From an uncultured Bacteroidales bacterium (lineage in GTDB: Bacteria; Bacteroidota; Bacteroidia; Bacteroidales; Paludibacteraceae), in contig CALDQH010000033.1 of the NCBI GenBank assembly GCA_937911935.1, positions 1 through 10,068 on the forward strand: a stretch of DNA of 10,068 nt, in the 5' to 3' direction. Positions within the stretch are counted from its first letter, which is position 1. Each line of letters opens with the position of its first letter. Under the pieces are notes generated by a model. That model was not told the origin of the DNA, searched no databases, and saw nothing but the letters and a program-made list of their open reading frames with translations. Shown piece by piece: positions 5,097 to 10,068 of the stretch. Made by a program: the position numbers and the translations under genes.

Positions 5097-6093
5097 CTTC
5101 TTTGATTAAGTATTCTGCAATTTGCACAGCGTTCAAAGCTGCACCTTTTTTAATTTGGTCGCCTACGCACCAGAAAGTTAGACCATTGGGGTTAGCCAAG
5201 TCTTTGCGGATACGACCTACAAAAATAGGATCCAAGCCCGATTTGAAAAGAGGCATTGGATAAACTTTTTCGGCTGGATTGTCTTCTAAAACAACGCCGT
5301 CGGCAGCAGCGAATGCTTCTTTGGCTTCTTCGATGCTAATGGGGCGTTCGGTTTCTACCCAAAGGGCTTCGGAGTGAGCACGAAGCGAAGGTACGCGCAC
5401 GCATGTAGCACTTACTTCGATGTCTGAGTGCATGATTTTGCGGGTTTCGTTGTACATCTTCATTTCTTCTTTGGTATAACCGTTTTCGGTAAATACGTCA
5501 ATTTGAGGAATCAAGTTGAATGCCAATTGGTAAGCAAATTTGTTTACGGTAACTTCTTCGCCTGCCAAAACTTGGCGATATTGTAGTTCTAATTCTGCCA
5601 TGGCAGCAGCACCAGCACCACTGGCTGCTTGGTAGGTAGAAACGTGTACGCGTTTGATGTGCGACAAGTTTTCGATTGCTTTTAGGGCAACTACCATTTG
5701 AATGGTGGTGCAGTTGGGGTTAGCGATAACACCGCGTGGACGATCTTTGGCGTCGATGGCGTTTACTTCGGGTACTACCAAGGGTACATCGCTGTCCATG
5801 CGGAATGCACTCGAGTTGTCAATCATTACAGCACCAAATTTGGTGATGTCCTTTTCGAATTCTTTCGAAATGCCAGCACCTGCCGATGTAAAGGCAATGT
5901 CAATATCTTTAAAGTCGTCGCCGTGTTTTAATTCTTTAACGGTATAGGTTTTGCCCTTAAACTCGTAAGTAGTACCGGCACTGCGAGCAGAACCAAATAA
6001 AACCAAGTTTGTGATGGGGAAATTGCGTTCTGCCAATACCCTTAAAAATTCTTGTCCAACGGCACCGCTGGCTCCAACAATGGCTACATTCAT
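5080..6093 (-). CDS. asd: Aspartate-semialdehyde dehydrogenase
   Basis: Asd reduces aspartyl phosphate to aspartate semialdehyde with NADPH, the branch point toward lysine/diaminopimelate, threonine and methionine. The 337-residue product begins with the Rossmann motif VGASGAVGQEF (6-16). It has the phosphate-binding SSAFRM stretch (94-99), the catalytic cysteine in NPNCTT (Cys128), QAASGAG (155-161, Gln155), and RVPSLRAHSEAL (233-244) with the base His240. All catalytic residues are present and the length is standard. It is the first gene of a two-gene operon with aroB, sharing 17 bases at its 3' end. The leader is about 75 bases and A/T-rich, too short for a lysine riboswitch. Confidence 0.98.
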   Translation of the reverse strand: MNVAIVGASGAVGQEFLRVLAERNFPITNLVLFGSARSAGTTYEFKGKTYTVKELKHGDDFKDIDIAFTSAGAGISKEFEKDITKFGAVMIDNSSAFRMDSDVPLVVPEVNAIDAKDRPRGVIANPNCTTIQMVVALKAIENLSHIKRVHVSTYQAASGAGAAAMAELELQYRQVLAGEEVTVNKFAYQLAFNLIPQIDVFTENGYTKEEMKMYNETRKIMHSDIEVSATCVRVPSLRAHSEALWVETERPISIEEAKEAFAAADGVVLEDNPAEKVYPMPLFKSGLDPIFVGRIRKDLANPNGLTFWCVGDQIKKGAALNAVQIAEYLIKEGDIKK

Positions 6094-6134
6094 TTTTTTA
6101 GTGTTTTATTAAATGATTATTAATTTGATTTTCT

Positions 6135-6142
6135 TACCTTTG
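6135..6142 (+). promoter_or_regulatory. -7 box of the lamin-tail gene promoter
   Basis: TACCTTTG is an exact TAnnTTTG. No good TTTG is seen 19-21 bases upstream. Initiation near 6146 would give a leader of about 65 bases before the ATG at 6211. Confidence 0.5.
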
Positions 6143-6172
6143 TCCTCGTTGTCGAGGGTTGTAAATCGACTG

Positions 6173-6180
6173 CAAAAATA
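6173..6180 (-). promoter_or_regulatory. -7 box of the asd-aroB promoter
   Basis: Read on the minus strand this is TATTTTTG, an exact TAnnTTTG. The -33 box is unclear. Initiation near 6169 would give a leader of about 75 bases before the asd ATG. Confidence 0.5.
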
Positions 6181-6210
6181 CTATTTTAATTCGTTATCTA
6201 ACACTTTTTT

Positions 6211-7611
6211 ATGAAGAAAATGCTATTTCTTTGGCTATTACTACAGCCAATTGCCTTGCATGCTTGGCAAGGAGATGTGTCCAAATTTACCCAAACAGAC
6301 GATGCTTTGGTGCTCGATGCCCCTGCAATTGCAGATACAGCCTATGTGTCAGAACCGACTCATGCAGCTGTAAATGCTTGTTGGAATGTTACGATAAGGT
6401 TGCGATATGTGCCCAGTTCGTCTAATTTGGTGCGCTTTTATTTAATGGCAGATACGACCTGTTTGGATGTTCCTTTGCAAGGTTATTTTGTGCAAGTAGG
6501 AGGGTCGAAACGGACCATTTCGTTGCATCGGCAAGATGGGGTGAGTAATACAACCTTGCTGTCTGTAGCAGATGATTTATTGGCTTATGCTCCTGTGGAT
6601 GTGCATTTGCGTGTTTATCGCTCGTTGCAAAAAGAGTGGTATTTTACGTATGCTTTGGATAGTGGAGTTTGGCTGTCTTCTGATAGCATAGTGGATGATA
6701 CGTACTTAGTTAATAAAGCATGGGGCGTTTGGTGTAAATATACCAAAACGCGCAACAAGGCTTTTTCTTTTTCTGATTTATCGATTCGAGGCGATGTTTG
6801 TGATAATCCTACTTACGAGCCTATTAGCAACTTGTTTATAACGGAGATTTTGTACGACCCTTTGCCGCAAGGCGTCGATTTTGTCGAGTTGTACAATGCC
6901 TCTGATACACTTATAAATTTGGGTCGTTGTAGTTTGTCTAATGGTAAAAAGCAAGTTAAATTGCCCGCATACAATTTGTTGCCCGATTCTTACGTGGCTA
7001 TTACAACGGTGGATAGCGTCCTGTTGGAGCATTACCCAGATGCGTGTTGCGAAAATCTGTTGCAGTTGCCTTCTATGCCTAATTTTGTGAACGATTCGGG
7101 AGTTGTTGTCATTTATAGCGATAATCACTTGGTCGATTCGGTGAGGTATTCGGATAAAATGCATCACGATTGGTTGCACGATGCAGAAGGCTTTTCGTTA
7201 GAAAGAGTTCCTTTTGATGGTGATAGTTGGTTTTCGGCTTCTTCCGAGGTGATGGCAACGCCAGGATGTGCCAACTCGCAGGCAACTATTCTGCCACCCG
7301 ATGTATCGTCCTTTGATAAACCATTTTGGCTGTCTGATAATTGGTTTGTGCCTAACGAACAATATTTACGTATTTATCATCGGGTAGAAGAAGGTAGCAT
7401 TGCGAATGCGTGGGTGTACGATTTGCAAGGCGTTCCTGTATATCGAATTTATAACAATACCCTTTTATCTGCATTGGGAGATACGTATTGGGATGGTCGG
7501 GACGATGCTGGTTATCTGTGCAGCGTAGGTATTTATGTGGTTGTCGTACAATGGCAAACATTATCGGGCAAAATGCAAAGTGTAAAAATGCCTGTTGCGT
7601 TAGGGGAATAG
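6211..7611 (+). CDS. Secreted lamin-tail-domain (LTD) protein
   Basis: A 466-residue exported protein of unknown function. Residues 1-18 form a signal peptide (basic MKK, hydrophobic core, cleavage likely after LHA). Residues ~20-195 are a beta-rich region resembling the concanavalin-like N-terminal part of related Bacteroidetes surface proteins (weak call). Residues ~207-355 are a lamin-tail domain: LFITEILYDPLPQGVDFVEL, NLGRCSLSNG, then EGFSLERV and ATPGCANS, the usual ending. Residues ~375-465 look like a FlgD-type Ig-like C-terminal domain with YWDGRDDAGYLCSVGIYVVV. LTD domains often occur in secreted or surface-bound proteins, sometimes with nucleases, but no nuclease motif is visible. 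It is transcribed away from asd and is probably monocistronic. The mature protein has several cysteines (57, 84, 175, 197, 240, 279, 280, 353, 437). Confidence 0.85.
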   Translation: MKKMLFLWLLLQPIALHAWQGDVSKFTQTDDALVLDAPAIADTAYVSEPTHAAVNACWNVTIRLRYVPSSSNLVRFYLMADTTCLDVPLQGYFVQVGGSKRTISLHRQDGVSNTTLLSVADDLLAYAPVDVHLRVYRSLQKEWYFTYALDSGVWLSSDSIVDDTYLVNKAWGVWCKYTKTRNKAFSFSDLSIRGDVCDNPTYEPISNLFITEILYDPLPQGVDFVELYNASDTLINLGRCSLSNGKKQVKLPAYNLLPDSYVAITTVDSVLLEHYPDACCENLLQLPSMPNFVNDSGVVVIYSDNHLVDSVRYSDKMHHDWLHDAEGFSLERVPFDGDSWFSASSEVMATPGCANSQATILPPDVSSFDKPFWLSDNWFVPNEQYLRIYHRVEEGSIANAWVYDLQGVPVYRIYNNTLLSALGDTYWDGRDDAGYLCSVGIYVVVVQWQTLSGKMQSVKMPVALGE

Positions 7612-7638
7612 ACTTTTGACTTTTGACATTTGACTTTT
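7611..7638. repeat. Heptamer tandem repeat, (GACTTTT)x4
   Basis: Four 7-base units: GACTTTT, GACTTTT, GACATTT, GACTTTT. The array begins at the last base of the preceding stop codon and runs into the gpmI promoter; its TTTG steps (7615, 7622, 7629) include the apparent -33 box. Confidence 0.92.
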
Positions 7639-7652
7639 ATTTTGTATCTTTG
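7622..7652 (+). promoter_or_regulatory. Promoter of gpmI
   Basis: TTTG at 7622-7625, 19 bases, then TATCTTTG at 7645-7652: an exact Bacteroidetes promoter. The -33 box is part of the heptamer repeat. Initiation near 7656 gives a leader of about 24 bases. Confidence 0.85.
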
Positions 7653-7679
7653 TAGTCGCAAATTTAATTTATTAAAACT

Positions 7680-9194
7680 ATGGCAAATAAAGCATTATTG
7701 ATGATCCTTGACGGATGGGGAATTGGTAATAAAGGTAAAGCAGACGTTATTTACAACACTCCAACCCCTTATTGGGATTATTTGATTCAAACATATCCTA
7801 ACTCGCAATTGCAAGCTTCTGGCGAAAACGTAGGTTTGCCCGATGGTCAAATGGGTAACTCCGAAGTAGGTCACTTAAACATTGGTGCAGGTCGCGTGGT
7901 TTACCAAGACTTGGTAAAAATCAACAAAGCGTGCGAGTCGGGTAGCATTATGCAAAACCCCGAAGTGGTAGGCGCATTTACCTATGCTAAAGAAAATGGC
8001 AAAAACGTACACTTTATGGGTTTGACCTCTAACGGTGGTGTGCACAGTTCGTTCGATCATTTGTTTAAATTGTGCGAAATTGCACAAGCATACGGCATTG
8101 ATAATACCTTTATTCACTGCTTTATGGATGGTCGTGATACCGACCCTAAAAGCGGCAAAGGTTTTATCGAACAATTGAGCGCGCATTCCCAAAAAACGGC
8201 AGGCAAAATTGCTACCATCATTGGTCGCTATTATGCCATGGACCGCGATAAACGTTGGGAACGTGTAAAAGAAGCTTACGATTTGTTGGTAAACGGTGTT
8301 GGTGCTGAGGCTACTGATATGGTGCAAGCTGTACAAGATTCGTACGATGCAGGTGTTACTGACGAATTTATCAAACCCATTAAAAATGCTGCTGTTGATG
8401 CACGCATTCAAGAAGGCGACGTGGTTATCTTCTTTAACTACCGCAACGACCGCGCCAAAGAATTGACCATCGTCTTGACTCAACAAGATATGCCAGAAGT
8501 TGGTATGAAAACCATCCCTGGTTTGCAATATTATTGCATGACTCCTTACGATGCTTCGTTTACAGGTGTACATATTTTGTTCGACAAAGAAAACGTACAA
8601 AACACCTTGGGCGAATACCTATCGAACAATGGAAAAACTCAATTGCACATTGCAGAAACCGAAAAATATGCGCACGTAACTTTCTTCTTTAATGGTGGTC
8701 GCGAAACTCCATACGAAGGCGAAGAACGTATTCTTATCAATTCGCCCAAAGTAGCAACTTACGACTTGAAACCCGAAATGAGCGCATACGAGGTAAAAGA
8801 TGCTTTGGTGGATGCTATTGCTACCAACAAGTTCGACTTTATTGTAGTGAACTATGCTAACGGTGATATGGTAGGCCATACTGGTGTGTACGAAGCCATC
8901 GAAAAAGCGGTTGTAGCTGTAGATGCATGCGTAAATGCCACTGTAGAAGCTGCTAAAGCCAATGGATACGAAGTTATTATCATTGCCGATCACGGTAATG
9001 CAGATAACGCAGTAAATAGCGATGATACTCCAAATACCGCTCACTCGCTAAATCCTGTTCCTTGTGTATATGTAACCGAAAACAAAGAGGCTAAAATTGC
9101 TGATGGTATTTTGGCGGATGTGGCACCTACAATCTTGCATATTATGGGTATGCAACAACCCGCAGAAATGACAGGTAAAAACTTGATAGGATAA
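7680..9194 (+). CDS. gpmI: 2,3-bisphosphoglycerate-independent phosphoglycerate mutase
   Basis: GpmI interconverts 3- and 2-phosphoglycerate in glycolysis and gluconeogenesis through a phosphoserine intermediate, using two manganese ions. The 504-residue length is typical. Alkaline-phosphatase-like metal-site residues are all visible: Asp11 in MILDGWG, the phosphorylated Ser61 in GQMGNSEVGH, Asp396 and His400 in NGDMVGHTG, Asp437-His438 in ADHGNADN, and His455 in NTAHS. The inserted transferase domain (~75-310) has HCFMDGRDTDP (146-156), GRYYAMDRDKRWERV (182-196) and RNDRAKEL (255-262). The gene has its own strong promoter and no clear terminator after it. Codons ending in C are more frequent here than in the neighbouring LTD gene, which fits high expression. 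Confidence 0.98.
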   Translation: MANKALLMILDGWGIGNKGKADVIYNTPTPYWDYLIQTYPNSQLQASGENVGLPDGQMGNSEVGHLNIGAGRVVYQDLVKINKACESGSIMQNPEVVGAFTYAKENGKNVHFMGLTSNGGVHSSFDHLFKLCEIAQAYGIDNTFIHCFMDGRDTDPKSGKGFIEQLSAHSQKTAGKIATIIGRYYAMDRDKRWERVKEAYDLLVNGVGAEATDMVQAVQDSYDAGVTDEFIKPIKNAAVDARIQEGDVVIFFNYRNDRAKELTIVLTQQDMPEVGMKTIPGLQYYCMTPYDASFTGVHILFDKENVQNTLGEYLSNNGKTQLHIAETEKYAHVTFFFNGGRETPYEGEERILINSPKVATYDLKPEMSAYEVKDALVDAIATNKFDFIVVNYANGDMVGHTGVYEAIEKAVVAVDACVNATVEAAKANGYEVIIIADHGNADNAVNSDDTPNTAHSLNPVPCVYVTENKEAKIADGILADVAPTILHIMGMQQPAEMTGKNLIG

Positions 9195-9209
9195 AAGTTT
9201 TAAAAATAT

Positions 9210-9240
9210 TTTGCGAAATAAAAAAAACTCGTTATCTTTG
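9210..9240 (+). promoter_or_regulatory. Promoter of rpmH
   Basis: TTTG at 9210-9213, 19 bases, TATCTTTG at 9233-9240: an exact Bacteroidetes promoter with the same -7 octamer and spacing as the gpmI promoter. Initiation near 9244 leaves a ~34-base leader. Confidence 0.85.
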
Positions 9241-9277
9241 CCGTCCAATTGTAGAAAATAAATAAAACATTATAATT

Positions 9278-9436
9278 ATGAAACGCACATTCCAACCTTC
9301 TAACAGAAAAAGAGCTAACAAACACGGTTTCCGTGAAAGAATGGCTACTGCAAACGGACGCAGAGTATTGGCTGCACGTCGCGCAAAAGGCAGAAAAAAA
9401 TTAACTGTATCTGACGAGCCAAATCTAAAAAGATAA
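9278..9436 (+). CDS. rpmH: 50S ribosomal protein L34
   Basis: A 52-codon gene for the small, very basic L34 of the large ribosomal subunit. The product begins MKRTFQPSNRKRANKHGFRE and continues RMATANGRRVLAARRAKGRK before an LTVSDEP tail; the KRTFQPSNRKR and GF..RM.T..GR.VL..RR.KGR pattern is the L34 signature, so the call is secure despite the size. It has its own promoter and a strong terminator, so it is an independent unit. In many bacteria rpmH sits beside dnaA/rnpA; here it lies between gpmI and a cstA-type gene. Confidence 0.98.
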   Translation: MKRTFQPSNRKRANKHGFRERMATANGRRVLAARRAKGRKKLTVSDEPNLKR

Positions 9437-9460
9437 TAAGTCTTGTTTCGTAAAGCATAC

Positions 9461-9496
9461 CAAGGGATAGCGAGTAATCGTTATCCCTTGTTTTTT
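9461..9496 (+). terminator. Strong intrinsic terminator of rpmH
   Basis: CAAGGGATAGCGA (9461-9473) pairs with TCGTTATCCCTTG (9478-9490): 13 pairs including one G-U, closed by a GTAA (GNRA-type) tetraloop and followed by six T. Confidence 0.95.
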
Positions 9497-9541
9497 GCCG
9501 TAGGTTCCCTTAAAAATATATCGTATCTCTTAAAAAAAGTG

Positions 9542-9549
9542 TATCTTTA
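9542..9549 (+). promoter_or_regulatory. Possible -7 box for the cstA-type gene
   Basis: TATCTTTA differs from TAnnTTTG only at the last base and lies 24 bases before the ATG. No TTTG is found at the right distance upstream. Confidence 0.4.
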
Positions 9550-9573
9550 CATGTTCTAAAAAAAGTAAACGAT

Positions 9574-10020
9574 ATGATAACCTTTTTGGTCTCTTTCTTA
9601 ATACTTATTTTTGGTTACTTGCTGTACGGCAAGTTGGTAGAACGCATTTTTGCTCCCGATAGCAAGCGTGCCACTCCAGCTGTTACCCTAAACGACGGGG
9701 TGGATTATGTTCCCATGAAACCCTGGAAAATTTTTACCATTCAGTTTTTGAATATAGCGGGTTTAGGACCCATTTTTGGTGCTATCATGGGTGCTAAATT
9801 TGGCGCATCTGCCTACATCTGGATTGTGGTTGGATGTATTTTTGCAGGTGCTGTACACGATTATTTGGCAGGTATGCTCTCTCTACGTAACAACGGCGCC
9901 AGTTTGCCCGAGCTGATTGGCAAATATTTGGGCATTAGCATGCAACAATTTACCCGATTGTTTTCTATTGTTTTGATGGTGTTGGTGGGTGCTCCGTTGC
10001 GGATGCCGTGCTTTTCGTAG
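9574..10020 (+). CDS. cstA: Carbon starvation protein CstA family transporter, N-terminal part, broken by foreign 3' end
   Basis: The CstA family contains multi-pass inner-membrane carriers for peptides or pyruvate, typically induced when carbon runs short. The first 140 residues are genuine: an N-terminal membrane segment (1-20) ending in YGK, then DGVDYVPMKPWKIF (43-56), the family hallmark FLNIAGLGPIFGAIMGAKFG (58-77), a second segment (80-95), and the conserved GAVHDYLAGMLSLRNNGAS (91-109). Members are usually 470-700 residues. After MVLVGA (to base ~9993) the frame reads PLRMPCFS and stops at 10020; these eight residues do not belong to the family and coincide with an abrupt rise in GC. 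The gene is therefore truncated by an artefactual join, not by a natural stop. The ATG is preceded by an A-rich leader. Confidence 0.85.
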   Translation: MITFLVSFLILIFGYLLYGKLVERIFAPDSKRATPAVTLNDGVDYVPMKPWKIFTIQFLNIAGLGPIFGAIMGAKFGASAYIWIVVGCIFAGAVHDYLAGMLSLRNNGASLPELIGKYLGISMQQFTRLFSIVLMVLVGAPLRMPCFS

Positions 10021-10068
10021 ACCGCCAGCACCGCCGGTAACAGCGGATCATCTTCGCGCAGAATGAGA
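9994..10068. other. Foreign high-GC tail, likely enterobacterial coding fragment on the minus strand
   Basis: The last 75 bases are 60% GC (45 of 75), clearly above the rest. Read on the minus strand they form an uninterrupted frame beginning LILREDDPLLPAVLAVYEKH and continuing GIRNG, with codon choice (CTG, CGC, CCG, GCG, GAA) typical of Escherichia-like genomes. I do not recognise the protein. The join falls inside a conserved CstA block, so a chimera is far more likely than gene transfer. Confidence 0.7.

Noticed and set aside
6094..6172. Riboswitch in the asd leader
   Set aside because: The leader is only about 75 A/T-rich bases with one short palindrome at its start, too small for a lysine riboswitch.
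6778..7179. 133-codon minus-strand frame inside the LTD gene
   Set aside because: Antisense shadow with no promoter or domain; the plus-strand product has a signal peptide and a clear LTD domain.
7875..8600. 241-codon open frame on the minus strand inside gpmI
   Set aside because: It is antisense to a fully conserved GpmI, has no recognisable domain, and a Phe/Val/Cys-rich composition produced by complementing gpmI codons.
9195..9232. Terminator after gpmI
   Set aside because: Only weak A/T pairing (AAAAGTTTTAAAAATATTTT) is seen, without a GC stem.

Overview
The window looks like ordinary core-chromosome DNA from a member of the Bacteroidetes, probably Bacteroidales. The signs are the protein family types, genes with no Shine-Dalgarno sequence before them, and promoters of the TTTG-N19/20-TAnnTTTG kind, clearest before gpmI, rpmH and the two tRNAs. 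It reads like a metagenomic contig. Both ends appear chimeric: the first ~80 bases encode a low-GC DNA polymerase I-like segment joined in frame to acetate kinase, and the last ~75 bases are ~60% GC and enterobacterial-looking, breaking a CstA gene.

Left to right: the 3' part of ackA; a small membrane protein of degenerate PAP2 phosphatase type; tRNA-Glu(UUC) and rpsT on one likely transcript ending at a strong terminator; radC overlapping by 4 bases a polysaccharide-deacetylase-like protein whose metal-binding residues seem lost; tRNA-Arg(CCU); then about 220 bases packed with palindromes, duplicated terminator arms and a heptamer tandem repeat. On the minus strand follow asd and aroB, which overlap by 17 bases and form an operon read from a divergent promoter region. 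On the plus strand come a secreted lamin-tail-domain protein, gpmI (glycolysis), rpmH (52 codons) with a textbook terminator, and the start of cstA.

Most genes are housekeeping: acetate production, translation (S20, L34, two tRNAs), aspartate-family amino acids and diaminopimelate (asd), chorismate synthesis (aroB), glycolysis (gpmI) and peptide/pyruvate uptake (CstA family). No defence system, integrase, transposase, CRISPR array or biosynthetic cluster is visible. I do not see a new multi-gene system. The points worth a second look are the catalytically degenerate deacetylase-like protein, two related heptamer arrays (one supplying the -33 box of the gpmI promoter), the multi-hairpin element after tRNA-Arg, the face-to-face asd/LTD promoters, and the two chimeric ends.
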